A stretch of 64,000 bases of DNA from Pseudanabaena sp. FACHB-2040 (GCF_014696715.1 NZ_JACJQO010000001.1:248001-312000), one strand, 5' to 3'. Counted from the first letter of the stretch, positions 38,819 through 47,661 are shown. Notes: generated by a model not told the origin, from the letters alone. Numbers and translations: made by a program.

Positions 38819-39700
38819 ATGCCGCTGACCGGAGCCCTCATTCCAGAACCTACTGCGGATGGATCCTACACCTTTTTTTCAGAAGACTTTGGGGAGTACT
38901 TCCACAGTCGAGAAGGGGCCTACGCCGAAGCTCGTAAAACCTACGTAGAAGCGACCCAGCTAGCCCGAAAAGCAGAGCAGCCCCGGCTCACCCTGCTAGA
39001 CGTGTGCTACGGTCTGGGATACAACACCGCCGCGGCACTAGAGACTATCTGGCAGGTCAACCCAAACTGTCAAATTACCTTAGTTGGCCTGGAGCTAGAT
39101 AAAAGAGTGCCGCAAAGAGCCATTGCCCAACACCTCACGGAGGGTTGGTCGGCTTCTGTACAAACAGTTCTACAAACGCTAGCCACCCACGCCGAGAGCC
39201 ACAGCCCCACCCTCAATGCCCGACTCCTGGTGGGCGATGCTCGCCAGCAGATTCAAAAATTGGTGCAGACAGACTTTCAGGCCGATGCCATTTTTCTCGA
39301 TCCCTTCTCGCCACCCCACTGCCCTGAACTATGGACGGTTGAGTTCTTAAAGCAGGTAGCCCGCTGTCTAACCCCCGAAGGACATTTAGCCACCTACTCC
39401 TGTGCCGCCGCTGTGCGCACCGCTGTTCTGTTGGCAGGGCTAAATATTGGCCCCATTGAGGCGACCGGCCGTCGCTGGCCCGGCACCCTAGCCCGCCATA
39501 TCGCTACCGGCTTACGTCCCCTTTCCCAACAAGAACAGGAGCACCTAAAAAGCAAAGCTGCCATACCCTACCGAGATCCGACATTAACTGACTCACCCGC
39601 AGTCATTCGGGCCCGACGGCAGCAAGAACAAGAGACGTCGCCGCTAGAGTCCACCTCGCGCTGGCGTAAGCGCTGGCTGTCTCCCCCTGGCCAAACTTGA
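38819..39700 (+). CDS. MnmC-like tRNA methyltransferase domain protein
   Basis: About 293 residues from the ATG at 38819 (MPLTGALIPEPTADGSYTFF); in-frame starts at 38786 and 38618 are possible. The pattern TADGSYTFFSEDFGEYFHSREGAYAEA and LLDVCYGLGYNTAAALE fits the Methyltransf_30 (MnmC N-domain/DUF752) family, which methylates the aminomethyl group on wobble uridine of tRNA in bacteria. The acid motif ADAIFLDPFSPPHCPELW is the typical catalytic DPFSP. The FAD-dependent C domain of enterobacterial MnmC is absent, so it resembles stand-alone MnmD-type enzymes. Divergent from flv3. Confidence 0.85.
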   Translation: MPLTGALIPEPTADGSYTFFSEDFGEYFHSREGAYAEARKTYVEATQLARKAEQPRLTLLDVCYGLGYNTAAALETIWQVNPNCQITLVGLELDKRVPQRAIAQHLTEGWSASVQTVLQTLATHAESHSPTLNARLLVGDARQQIQKLVQTDFQADAIFLDPFSPPHCPELWTVEFLKQVARCLTPEGHLATYSCAAAVRTAVLLAGLNIGPIEATGRRWPGTLARHIATGLRPLSQQEQEHLKSKAAIPYRDPTLTDSPAVIRARRQQEQETSPLESTSRWRKRWLSPPGQT

Positions 39701-39854
39701 CAAGCCCCTATCAAGCTCATCAGCAAACGGTCTGCTCCGCTGCAAGCGCTCAATCCTGCCATATACCAGCCCTGCCAGAGGTTGAATCTATACAAAATGA
39801 TTTCCCATTTACCCCCAAAATAGAAAAACCTGTCAGCCTTTGCAAAACCGTAGT

Positions 39855-39911
39855 GAAGCCAGCAGGGTAGCTCTATACTGCCGGCTTCTCAGCCCCTAAA
39901 CGAGGAGGGGC
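39855..39911 (+). promoter_or_regulatory. Two stem-loops in the leader of the HD-GYP regulator
   Basis: First stem GAAGCC-GCAG with CTGC-GGCTTC (39855-39865 and 39878-39888, one mismatch), second GCCCCT/AGGGGC (39892-39897 and 39906-39911). They precede the GTG start by 70 bases. No known c-di-GMP riboswitch pattern was recognised, so the role is open. Confidence 0.35.
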
Positions 39912-39980
39912 AGCGCCCAGATCTAACCCTAAAAACATCACTGGGTTGACGTTTTCCACTCTGCTATAGGATTTCAACTT

Positions 39981-41039
39981 GTGAGCCACTTTGATGCCGT
40001 ACCCGCCAGGGTCTTAATCGTTGACGACAACTACCCTAGTCGCATGGCTGCAGCGACCTTACTGGCGCTAGAAGGCTATGACGTCGTAGAAGCAGATTGC
40101 GGTCCCCAGGCTCTGGAGCTAGTTCAAGAAACCTGCCCCGATCTGATTCTTTTAGATGTCATGATGCCCGGTATGAGCGGCTTCGAAGTCTGTAAGCAGC
40201 TCAAAAAGAATGAATCCACCCGCTTAATTCCAGTAGTCTTTCTCACCGGCTCTAATGAGCGCCAGGTTCGTTTAGAAGGCATTCAGGCCGGGGCAGATGA
40301 CTTTTTGACCAAGCCCTTTGACCAAGCTGAACTGACTGCCCGAGTCAAGTCTCTGGTTCACCAGAAACGACTCAATGAAGACCTGGACCATACTGAGCAG
40401 GTGCTGCTTTCGATTGCTCGCGCCATTGAGTGCCGCGACCCCAATACGGGCGATCACTGCGAACGGCTCATGGCGCTAGGGCAGGCCTTTGGCACCTACC
40501 TGAACCTCTCGCGGGGTCAAATTCGCAGCCTTGGCTGGGCCGGGTATCTCCATGACATCGGCAAAGTTGGCATACCAGACGCCATTTTGCTCAAATCAGG
40601 CCCGCTATCGCCAGAAGAGCAAACCATCATGCAGCAGCACGTTTTCATTGGCGAGCGCATCTGCAAACCTTTGAAGACCCTGCAGGGCGTCGTTCCTATC
40701 ATCCGGCACCACCATGAGCGGTGGAACGGTAGCGGTTATCCAGACGGCTTGTGCGGCGAGGAAATCCCCCTATTAGCTAGGGTGTTTCAGCTGCTCGATA
40801 TTTACGATGCGCTAACCAACGAACGGCCCTATAAGCTGGCGCTCTCTCCAACGAACTCTCTCAGGCTAATGTGGGAGGAGGTGGAGAAAGGCTGGCGTGA
40901 TCCAAGCTTGATGAGCCAGTTTGAAGCTTTCATTCAGACTCAGCTAGCCGCCAGTTGTGACCGAGCGGCCCCTGTCACAGACGCGGCCCTTGAGTCTGCT
41001 GCAGCCCTTGAAACCAGTGAACCTGCTCAGCTCTGTTAG
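39981..41039 (+). CDS. Response regulator with HD-GYP output domain
   Basis: 352 residues. Residues ~10-128 are a receiver domain with the phosphoacceptor Asp59 (LILLDVMMPGM), the acidic pair in VLIVDDNYPS and the Lys in LTKPF. A short helix (LNEDLDHTEQVL) leads into an HD-GYP domain with YLHDIGKVGIPDAIL, HHHERWNGSGYPDGL and the following regular metal-site residues, so c-di-GMP hydrolysis is likely. The start is GTG at 39981. No partner kinase is adjacent, so the input signal is unknown. The two leader stem-loops upstream may affect its expression. Confidence 0.93.
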   Translation: MSHFDAVPARVLIVDDNYPSRMAAATLLALEGYDVVEADCGPQALELVQETCPDLILLDVMMPGMSGFEVCKQLKKNESTRLIPVVFLTGSNERQVRLEGIQAGADDFLTKPFDQAELTARVKSLVHQKRLNEDLDHTEQVLLSIARAIECRDPNTGDHCERLMALGQAFGTYLNLSRGQIRSLGWAGYLHDIGKVGIPDAILLKSGPLSPEEQTIMQQHVFIGERICKPLKTLQGVVPIIRHHHERWNGSGYPDGLCGEEIPLLARVFQLLDIYDALTNERPYKLALSPTNSLRLMWEEVEKGWRDPSLMSQFEAFIQTQLAASCDRAAPVTDAALESAAALETSEPAQLC

Positions 41040-41113
41040 CTTTTGATCAAATCGGCTTTCTACAATGGCTTCACATCTTTCCGCGCTCTATCAAGGTTCT
41101 CGTAGCAAAGTTT

Positions 41114-41452
41114 ATGAGCGATATTATCCACACCTCAGGTTCCACAGAAGAATCAATTCTCTTATTTGAAATTAGCGGCGCGCAGGGGGTGATGCGGGCA
41201 GGGGGGCTTAATACGATGGAGTTGGCAACCAAATCGGCCCAAGCCCTTAGTCAGGCGATGGGAGCCATCCAGACCTTGGCTAATCGGACCACTGAGACTA
41301 TTAACCAGCTGCCCCAAAAACCTTCAGAGTTTGAGCTGGAGTTTGGTATCAAAATCGATGCTGAAGCTGGGGCCATTGTTTCCAAATCTGGATCTGAGGG
41401 CAATCTGCGAGTCAAGCTGGTCTGGCGGAACGGGGCACAGCAGCCCACTTAA
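41114..41452 (+). CDS. Trypco1 (trypsin-co-occurring) domain protein, CU044_2847-like
   Basis: 112 residues. The C-terminal half, FELEFGIKIDAEAGAIVS then EGNLRVKLVW (residues ~73-104), fits the trypco1 domain as I remember it, a small beta-rich adaptor often found beside trypsin-like proteases and NTP-binding switches in bacterial conflict or signalling systems. The N-terminal part is a strand plus an amphipathic helix (TKSAQALSQAMGAIQTLA). No protease is encoded nearby, so the usual partner is missing or elsewhere. It lies 75 bases after the HD-GYP gene and 88 bases before the next gene, all in one direction. Confidence 0.72.
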   Translation: MSDIIHTSGSTEESILLFEISGAQGVMRAGGLNTMELATKSAQALSQAMGAIQTLANRTTETINQLPQKPSEFELEFGIKIDAEAGAIVSKSGSEGNLRVKLVWRNGAQQPT

Positions 41453-41540
41453 TCTGGCCTATTTTTCATCCCTCAGATAGTTGCCAAGGATTACTTTCAA
41501 TCCATAGGCTCATGAGAATTAACGCGATTGAGGCTTAACT

Positions 41541-42881
41541 GTGGACGCCCGTTTAGAACGCTCCAGGGAATTGAAGCAAGCATTGTGGGACTTTGTGCTC
41601 GACGCTGAAGGTGAAACAGCGACAGCGCTAGAGGCCTATAGCGCTGACCAAATGGCGAAGTGGTCTAAGACCCAGCTGCAGGGCATTAGCCGGAACGACT
41701 TGGTCATTGATATGTTTTCGACCGAAGGGCAGGTCGGCGATCAAACTCCCCTCAATCTATTTATTCAAAGCTACCCAGATCTTTCAGAAGCCGATAAAGC
41801 TCTAGTAGAGAGCTGGCAGCGCAGTTTCAATGGGTTATTTACTGTTCTCAGCGTAGATTCTGAGGAATTTGAGTTGATGAACTGGCTGACGGAGAAGCAA
41901 TACCGAGTGAGACCAAACGGACTGCAGGCCCCAGAAAAGCTAGTACGGCTCAAGCCGGGAGAGATTGTTCAAACCCGAATCTCGCCTTTAGATGAGTCAT
42001 CTTGGATTTTTTCTGGGCCGATTCAGCTGTTGGGCAAGCTGGGCAAGCCGAAGCTGGCGGTAGCCATTGGTACTTTCAAAGACCAGTTCAATCAGCACCT
42101 CTATGGCGATGCCCCCGACCTGATGGAAGAGGCTTGGCTATCTGTAGAGCGTTACCACCAGGAATTTATTGATTTCTTTGAGGGGGATGAAATTACCCTG
42201 TCGGGCTATGAGCTAGACAAGAAGCTGGCCGAGTTTCAAGAAATAGCAACCCAGCGCCGGTTGGAGGCAGCAGGCGTCGATAGCAATAAAACCCTCAGTG
42301 AGATGGCGGCAGAGGCAGGCGTCTCTGAGGCAGAAATTGCCGAATCGGCGGCAGAACTAGGAGCTGATGAAGCCGTCACCAAGCAGCTGCTAGATGGCCA
42401 AAAGACGCTGAAAATGGTGATGCCTAAAACAGCTCTGCCCGATCCGTTACGTAGGGCAGAACAGGTGACAGTGCTGGTGCATCCCCGCTGGGGCCAATCC
42501 TTCTTGACCGACTATGGCCGGTTAACTCAGCTATTGTCGGAGGGCAGCGAGGAGGCTGCAGAAACGCTGGACAAGCTGCTGCTGAAGTACCTGAAGGAGG
42601 GCGCTATTAACGCCTATGTTTGGTATCGCTTAGCTCATGAGTTTCCAGGCCCGCTGGAGCCGGCACTGCAGAGAGCCCTCGCCCGTCCTACGTTTAACCT
42701 AAAGGCCGATCTCGACGACCTGCTAAGAACCTTTGAGAAGCCGCTCAAGCCAGGCTTGCCCGAAATTGCCAGCGTGCCCCTACACCTGCACAACCTGTTT
42801 CAGGAAGCGCTGGTCGAAGTGGGCGAAAGCAAGGGCAAAAGCAAAGCCAAAAGCAAGAGCAAAAGAGTTGGTTTTGGCTAG
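41541..42881 (+). CDS. Conserved cyanobacterial protein of unknown function, 446 residues
   Basis: Not recognised as a named family. It starts with GTG at 41541 (MDARLERSRELKQALWDFVL). The N-terminal third is helical and acidic. A beta-rich core follows with LVRLKPGEIVQTRISPLDES and FSGPIQLLGKLGKPKLAVAIG. Then come a helical acidic stretch (EIAESAAELGADEAVTKQLL), a further conserved-looking VLVHPRWGQSFLTDYGRL, and a Lys/Ser tail (KGKSKAKSKSKR). No signal peptide or membrane helix. The tail suggests nucleic-acid or acidic-surface contact, which is inference. It follows the trypco1 gene in the same direction and could be functionally linked. Confidence 0.78.
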   Translation: MDARLERSRELKQALWDFVLDAEGETATALEAYSADQMAKWSKTQLQGISRNDLVIDMFSTEGQVGDQTPLNLFIQSYPDLSEADKALVESWQRSFNGLFTVLSVDSEEFELMNWLTEKQYRVRPNGLQAPEKLVRLKPGEIVQTRISPLDESSWIFSGPIQLLGKLGKPKLAVAIGTFKDQFNQHLYGDAPDLMEEAWLSVERYHQEFIDFFEGDEITLSGYELDKKLAEFQEIATQRRLEAAGVDSNKTLSEMAAEAGVSEAEIAESAAELGADEAVTKQLLDGQKTLKMVMPKTALPDPLRRAEQVTVLVHPRWGQSFLTDYGRLTQLLSEGSEEAAETLDKLLLKYLKEGAINAYVWYRLAHEFPGPLEPALQRALARPTFNLKADLDDLLRTFEKPLKPGLPEIASVPLHLHNLFQEALVEVGESKGKSKAKSKSKRVGFG

Positions 42882-43120
42882 GGCTAGCTGCGGTCAGAAA
42901 GCTGGAGACTTGAAAAGCTTAAGACAACGTCAACTGGCTGAGTCTCCGGTTAGCTTACACCCCTTGAACAGGCATTAAAGTAGGCTAGCTTATAGCTTGC
43001 TTCTGTTAGGAGTACAAAGTGAAACCCAACACCGAAACCAAAGAGGGTTGTTGGGTTTTGCCAAGGCTCGACTCAGTCCACAAGTTTTAGTGTATTGCCC
43101 AAAAATGCTTTGGCGGTTCC

Positions 43121-43339
43121 TCAAAGCCCCCATCCAGACAAAGGCGACTTTGGATTGGGCTTAGTTATTTCCATCACGACATCTAGCGGGGCCTGGGTGA
43201 GAAAAGCTTCTATCAAATCCCCTATGCGCGTGACCTCAACTCCAACAGCTCGGTTTTGTAGCTCTACCAGCTTTTCGAAAGTGGCCACTGTATAGTCAGC
43301 GTTCTGAAATAGCGCATTGGCTTCCTTCAGTAGCTCCAT
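43121..43339 (-). CDS. Small conserved hypothetical protein, 72 residues
   Basis: Starts at the ATG at 43339 (MELLKEANALFQNADYTVAT) and ends PKSPLSGWGL. It is helical and cytosolic, with the stretch FEKLVELQNRAVGVEVTRIG and an acidic middle; no family was recognised, though the sequence has the look of a real small protein rather than a shadow. No clear Shine-Dalgarno. It is divergent from tyrS, and a 44-base perfect palindrome lies in the gap between the two starts. Confidence 0.6.
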   Translation of the reverse strand: MELLKEANALFQNADYTVATFEKLVELQNRAVGVEVTRIGDLIEAFLTQAPLDVVMEITKPNPKSPLSGWGL

Positions 43340-43433
43340 GAGAACTATCCCTTGAGCAGACTGCTGTCATCTTCATTTATTTTGCTCTATATGTAAAGTT
43401 TCACGGTGATGAGTGTACTCGCTACCAATGGAG

Positions 43434-43477
43434 GTGTTTTTTGAAGGAAGTGCGATCGCACTTCCTTCAAAAAACAC
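43434..43477. repeat. 44-base perfect palindrome centred on HIP1
   Basis: The arms (22 bases each) meet at GTGCGATCGCAC (43450-43461): GAAGGAA plus a T6 run on the left, mirrored exactly on the right, ending at GTGTTTTTT/AAAAAACAC. It lies in the gap between divergent genes, so it is not a simple terminator. See also 55306-55351. Confidence 0.95.
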
Positions 43478-43594
43478 TCCCAACGACATCCCCAGCGGCA
43501 GAACGTGCCCCTTCGGTAATTTTTCTGCGAGAATAGGAAGCTGGCCAACCCAACCCCTCTAGCTCACACCCAACCCACGTCTAGCGCTATCATC

Positions 43595-44842
43595 ATGCCG
43601 GAATCGTCTGCCCTCTCAGCCCCCCAAAGCGCTATCCCCAATGAGTTCCAGTGGATTTACCGGGGCATCACCGAGGTCTTTCCCGACCAGCCTGATGCTG
43701 ATGATCCGCAGCAAAACCTGGTGCGACGGCTGCAGCGCGCCGATCGGCCCCTGCGGGTAAAGCTGGGCATCGACCCAACCGGGGCCGAGATTCACCTAGG
43801 CCACAGCATTCCGGTGCGTAAGCTGCGGGCGTTTCAAGATGCAGGGCATACCGCTGTGCTGATTATTGGCGACTTTACTGCCCGCATTGGCGATCCTACC
43901 GGCAAGTCTGAGGTGCGCCGCCAGCTGACAGAGGCCGACGTTAAGGCCAATGCTCAAACCTACCTGGAGCAGGTGCGGCCCATCCTCGATTTCGATACGC
44001 CCGGACGGCTAGAAATTCGCTACAACTCTGAATGGCTCTTGGGCCTGGACTTGGGCAAAATTCTGGAGCTGCTCTCTAGCATGACCGTCGGCCAAATGCT
44101 GGCTAAAGAGGGCTTTTCTGAGCGCTACGAGAAAGGTAACCCAGTCTTTCTGCACGAATTTCTCTACCCGCTGATGCAGGGCTACGACTCAGTTGCGGTG
44201 GAGTCTGATATTGAGCTGGGCGGCACCGACCAGAAGTTTAATATCGCCGTAGGCCGCGATTTGCAGCGCCAATTTGGCATGGAGCCGCAGTTTGGTATGC
44301 TGCTGCCGCTGCTGCTAGGCACTGACGGCGTGCAGAAAATGTCTAAGTCGTTGGGTAACTACGTCGGCCTACTGGAAGATCCGCTCTCGATGTACTCCAA
44401 GCTAGAGAAAACCCCTGATAGCCTAATTCACAATTACTTTGAGCTGCTGACCAAGCTGCCGCTCGACTCGCTGCCGGAGGCCCCACGCGATCGTCAAAAG
44501 CTGCTGGCTCTAGAGGTGACCCGTCAGTTTCATGGAGAAGCGGCAGCTCAGCAGGCCCAACAGGCCGCGCTCAGTCTAGTGCAGGGGACAGGCGATCCGG
44601 CAGAGGGAGTGCCTGAATTTTCGCTCTCAAGCATTGAGTTTCCGGCCAAGCTGTTTTACATTTTGGGGGCTAGCAATCTCTGTGCTAGCGGCAGCGAAGC
44701 CCGTCGTCAGATTCAGGGGGGGGCGGTCAAGCTGGATGGAGAAAAGGTCACTAGCGTAGATCAGACCTTTGAAACTCCAGATGAGCTAACTAGCAAAGTG
44801 CTTCAGGTGGGCAAGAAGAAATTCGCCCGGTTGGTGCCTTAA
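43595..44842 (+). CDS. tyrS: Tyrosyl-tRNA synthetase
   Basis: Charges tRNA-Tyr in the cytosol. Class I motifs are HLGH at residues 67-70 ([19 protein letters not shown]) and [12 protein letters not shown]. The variant GxDPTG plus HLGHS and an extended [13 protein letters not shown] segment are the usual TyrRS features, and tyrosine-pocket motifs ([20 protein letters not shown]) follow. An S4 RNA-binding domain closes the protein ([20 protein letters not shown]). Length 415 is normal. The start ATG at 43595 fits the family. Nothing unusual. Confidence 0.96.
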   Translation: MPESSALSAPQSAIPNEFQWIYRGITEVFPDQPDADDPQQNLVRRLQRADRPLRVKLGIDPTGAEIHLGHSIPVRKLRAFQDAGHTAVLIIGDFTARIGDPTGKSEVRRQLTEADVKANAQTYLEQVRPILDFDTPGRLEIRYNSEWLLGLDLGKILELLSSMTVGQMLAKEGFSERYEKGNPVFLHEFLYPLMQGYDSVAVESDIELGGTDQKFNIAVGRDLQRQFGMEPQFGMLLPLLLGTDGVQKMSKSLGNYVGLLEDPLSMYSKLEKTPDSLIHNYFELLTKLPLDSLPEAPRDRQKLLALEVTRQFHGEAAAQQAQQAALSLVQGTGDPAEGVPEFSLSSIEFPAKLFYILGASNLCASGSEARRQIQGGAVKLDGEKVTSVDQTFETPDELTSKVLQVGKKKFARLVP

Positions 44843-44850
44843 ACGCACCC

Positions 44851-45003
44851 TCAATCGGCCAGCCCTCTGACCTGCTGCAGGCTCACCTCAATCAAGCTGG
44901 GGCCTAAGCCAGGGTGGGGAATGTTGTCAACCATGAGAAAGGTAGCGAGGAGAGCTAGGATAAGCCGTTCAGCCTTGATTTGGTTTAGGGCAAAGGGAGT
45001 CAT
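44851..45003 (-). CDS. Candidate small protein, 50 residues
   Basis: Too short for standard gene finding: ATG at 45003, stop at 44851-44853. It begins MTPFALNQIKAERLILALLA, with the hydrophobic run LILALLATFLMV, and ends in a soluble tail containing GPSLIEVSLQQVRG. GAGG lies about nine bases upstream of the ATG, and a GGAGAC/GTCTCC hairpin (45028-45048) sits in the leader. It may be a small membrane protein. It converges with tyrS and is about 145 bases downstream of the oxidase gene. No homologue is recognised. Confidence 0.45.
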   Translation of the reverse strand: MTPFALNQIKAERLILALLATFLMVDNIPHPGLGPSLIEVSLQQVRGLAD

Positions 45004-45027
45004 AATCCACATCCTCTAGGGTTGAAG

Positions 45028-45048
45028 GAGACCGTTTGGGCTGTCTCC
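45028..45048 (-). promoter_or_regulatory. Leader hairpin of the 50-residue small gene
   Basis: GGAGAC (45028-45033) pairs with GTCTCC (45043-45048). Its position between the oxidase gene and the small gene suggests a weak terminator or attenuator; there is no T tract. Confidence 0.35.
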
Positions 45049-45146
45049 TGGTGACTTCTCAACCATAAAGGGGGAAACCAAGATATTCAGGGGGGTAAGG
45101 GGCCAATCTTTTGACTGGAACCCTCCTGTCTGCTTGCAGTTTTCTG

Positions 45147-46589
45147 CTAAGCCGCTATTTCCACAATGCCCATCATGCCCTGGTCTTCATGGTCTAGCAC
45201 ATGGCAGTGGAACACGGTCTTACCCGCAAAATCGCGAAACGGCACCCGAATTTGCACCACTTCGTAGGCCCGCACATTAACCACGTCTCTCCAAGCCCGG
45301 TAAGGCTCTGGCTTGCGATCGCGACTAATCACCTGGAAGCTGTTGGTGTGCAGATGAAAGGGATGATCTAGCCCAGCCTTGTTGATAATCCACCAGTCTT
45401 CTACGCTGCCCAGTTTGGCCTGTGCGTCTACTCGGCTGTGGTCAAACGCCTGACCGTTGATCAAAAAGGGCTGCCCTGTCTGGGCATCGATGCCGTGATC
45501 TAGGACAAACTCGCGTGAGATCTCTGGCTCTGGCAAAGACTCCACTAGAATTAGGGCCTTCGGTAAAGGGACGGCCGCAGCTCCGGCCTGGTAAGTCAGA
45601 CGGGCTACTTGAATCGGCTCGGCCTGAGCGGACGAGTGAGCCATCCTGCCACTGCCCATCATGCCGTGGCCCATCCTCCCACTCATCATGTCCATCGTGC
45701 CCCGGTCATAAGGCAGGTTCACAATTTCGTAAGTGCCGGGCTCTCGAGTGCCGGGAACCAGTAACTCTGCCCGTTCGCCAGGGGCCAGCACCACCTCATC
45801 GGTTTCCACGGGTTCGCCCAATGCACCCCCATCTGTCGCGATCAGGTGCCAGGGATGTTTTTTTAGCTGCAGCCGGTAAACACGAGAGGGTGAAGCATTG
45901 AGCAATCGCAGCCGCAGCAGCCCAGACTGAGGCAGTGGCAGCGTGGGCGGGGCCTGTCCATTGATGCTGATATGATTGCCTTCCCGACCCCACATACGGA
46001 ACATCGGCATAGGCTCTTGGAGCTGACCGCGCCAGTTTAGATCAAAGTCTTGTAGCACCAAAAAGGCTTCTTGAGCCGCCTGAATCTCAGGAATCTCGTC
46101 TAAATCTCCTCGCACGACCAGCAGCCCCGCCAAGCCGCCTGCTACCTGAGATGCAACATTGCCGTGGTGGTGCGGGTGGTACCAGAAGGTTCCGGCCCGG
46201 TGATCGGCGGGAATGGTAAAGCGGTAGAGTGCGGTTTCGCCGGGGGCAACCATTCTCAGGGGGTTGTCAGCCTCACCTGTGGGCGGCAGATGCAGACCGT
46301 GAAAGTGCAGGTTGCTGGGGGTATCTAGCTGGTTGGTAAAGCGAATTTCAACCGTATCGCCGGGTCTAACCTCCAGTTGAGGGCCGGGTACCTGCTGGTT
46401 GTAGGCTAGGAGATGCGATCGCATCCCAACCAAATTCACAGCAGTCGGGCTGGCCGCAAGATCAATAGAGAGCTGCCCTGACTGGCTTTTCAGCAGGCGG
46501 TTAGGCCGCTGCGAAGGGATTGAACATTGCGACAGCAGCATCGCTCCGGTTACGGCCGTTGAGAGAGTTAAAAAGCGGCGTCTGTCCAT
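45147..46589 (-). CDS. Multicopper oxidase (CueO/laccase type), exported
   Basis: About 480 residues from the ATG at 46589 (MDRRRFLTLS); the GTG at 46625 is less likely. The N terminus has a Tat-like RRRFL stretch and a lipobox-like LLSQC, so export to the periplasm is likely. Copper-site motifs are in order: HFHGLHLPP, HPHHHGN, HPFHLHTNSF and HCHVLDHEDQGMMG. A Met/His-rich loop (MDMMSGRMGHGMMGSGRM) near residues 300-325 is like the Cu(I)-binding insert of CueO. Oxidation of Cu(I), Mn(II) or phenolics are candidate roles. It lies 200 bases from small genes and divergent from the membrane protein at 46796; MarR and MerR regulators follow. Confidence 0.9.
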   Translation of the reverse strand: MDRRRFLTLSTAVTGAMLLSQCSIPSQRPNRLLKSQSGQLSIDLAASPTAVNLVGMRSHLLAYNQQVPGPQLEVRPGDTVEIRFTNQLDTPSNLHFHGLHLPPTGEADNPLRMVAPGETALYRFTIPADHRAGTFWYHPHHHGNVASQVAGGLAGLLVVRGDLDEIPEIQAAQEAFLVLQDFDLNWRGQLQEPMPMFRMWGREGNHISINGQAPPTLPLPQSGLLRLRLLNASPSRVYRLQLKKHPWHLIATDGGALGEPVETDEVVLAPGERAELLVPGTREPGTYEIVNLPYDRGTMDMMSGRMGHGMMGSGRMAHSSAQAEPIQVARLTYQAGAAAVPLPKALILVESLPEPEISREFVLDHGIDAQTGQPFLINGQAFDHSRVDAQAKLGSVEDWWIINKAGLDHPFHLHTNSFQVISRDRKPEPYRAWRDVVNVRAYEVVQIRVPFRDFAGKTVFHCHVLDHEDQGMMGIVEIAA

Positions 46590-46781
46590 ACTGTCCCTTT
46601 GGCCCTTCTCCTCCAGCATAGACACTGAGCAGGCATCTCAAAGAGAGAATGCCCTGCTCTTATCGCCCTCATTTCTTCCAATTCCTCTAAGGGGGGTTAA
46701 ATCGTTATAGACACTTGCTAAATCGTCACAAGGCAATCTTTCAGTGCAGCAGCCCAAAATTTAGTTTGGGAGGGCGAACCC

Positions 46782-46787
46782 TATAAT
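46782..46787 (+). promoter_or_regulatory. Candidate -10 box, possibly leaderless transcript
   Basis: Perfect TATAAT only 8 bases before the ATG at 46796. If used, the mRNA would start at or next to the start codon. No ribosome site is seen in front of that gene, which agrees with this idea. Confidence 0.4.
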
Positions 46788-46795
46788 CCTCTGCT

Positions 46796-47086
46796 ATGCG
46801 ATCTCTGCTTTTTCGCAATCTGGGGTTGACCCTACCAACAGCCCTAGCGTTTACTGTATTGGGCTATCTCTTCAGCCTGCCGATGGGCTTCTTGTTTGAT
46901 AGTTACGCCGCTTGGTGGCAGGTTCCAGGCAGTTTTCGCCCTTCTATTGAAACTCAAAGACTCGATCAGTTGAATCAGTTTCGCGCCCGAGTGACTTTAG
47001 CTGGGACTGCCACAGGGATTGCGATCGCACAGTCTACTTTTATTGTTCATGCCCTCAAGCCCTCGTCCGATGAAGACTCCAATTAG
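46796..47086 (+). CDS. Small membrane protein, 96 residues
   Basis: Not recognised. One or two membrane segments: residues ~8-38 (LTLPTALAFTVLGYLFSLPMG) and ~68-85 (TLAGTATGIAIAQSTFIV). The loop between them is aromatic and Arg-rich, and the tail is acidic (KPSSDEDSN). No Shine-Dalgarno is visible; the -10 box is almost at the ATG. It sits between the multicopper oxidase and the MarR gene and may share their stress regulation. Confidence 0.62.
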   Translation: MRSLLFRNLGLTLPTALAFTVLGYLFSLPMGFLFDSYAAWWQVPGSFRPSIETQRLDQLNQFRARVTLAGTATGIAIAQSTFIVHALKPSSDEDSN

Positions 47087-47139
47087 CTTCACCCTATAAG
47101 CTACCGTATAGTCAGCCGCCTAACTTAAAGAGTAAGCCT

Positions 47140-47661
47140 GTGGCCACCTTGCGTCCTTTTGTCGATCGCGTCGTTGACCGTCTTGCCCTCCAAAACCTGG
47201 CCCAGCAGTATGCAGAGCTAGATATCCCTTCAGTTGAAGCCTGCCTAGCCTTCTTGCGCACCACCGCCGATGTGCAAACCGCCCTAGAAACCCATTTTGC
47301 TCGCTACGGCCTATCAATGGGCAAATTTACCCTGCTAATGCAGCTATCTCAAGCTCCTGAGCAGGGGTTCACGCCTTCCGAATGTGCTGAGCGGTCAGGC
47401 GTTACCCGCGCCACCATCACAGGATTGCTAGATGGGCTAGAGCGTGATGGGTTGGTAGAGCGACGACCTTGCCTTAGCGATCGCAGAATGCTGAGCGTCC
47501 ATCTCACTGAAAAAGGGCAAGACCTGCTGGCCCGGATGCTGCCCGATCACTTCTGCCGCACTACGGGGCTGATGGGAGAGCTGACGGACAGTGAGAAGAC
47601 AACGCTGATTGAGCTTTTGCAGAAGCTGCAGGCGGGGACGAGGGCGATGTTTGAGGGATGA
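47140..47661 (+). CDS. MarR-family transcription regulator
   Basis: 173 residues, starting with GTG at 47140. The winged helix-turn-helix spans residues ~60-150: LLMQLSQAPEQGFTPSECAE, GVTRATITGLLDGLERDGL with the recognition helix, and the wing RRPCLSDRRMLSVHLTEKG. A cysteine in the wing (RRPCLSDRR) could sense oxidation, but that is inference. An extended N-terminal helix is usual for the family. A 35-base dyad at 47787-47821, between this gene and the next, is a good candidate operator. Likely represses itself or the downstream membrane gene. Confidence 0.9.
   Translation: MATLRPFVDRVVDRLALQNLAQQYAELDIPSVEACLAFLRTTADVQTALETHFARYGLSMGKFTLLMQLSQAPEQGFTPSECAERSGVTRATITGLLDGLERDGLVERRPCLSDRRMLSVHLTEKGQDLLARMLPDHFCRTTGLMGELTDSEKTTLIELLQKLQAGTRAMFEG

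Noticed and set aside
39855-39911. Possible c-di-GMP riboswitch ahead of the HD-GYP regulator
   Set aside because: The stems do not fit the GEMM-type pattern that I know and no conserved loop sequence is present; kept only as unnamed stem-loops.
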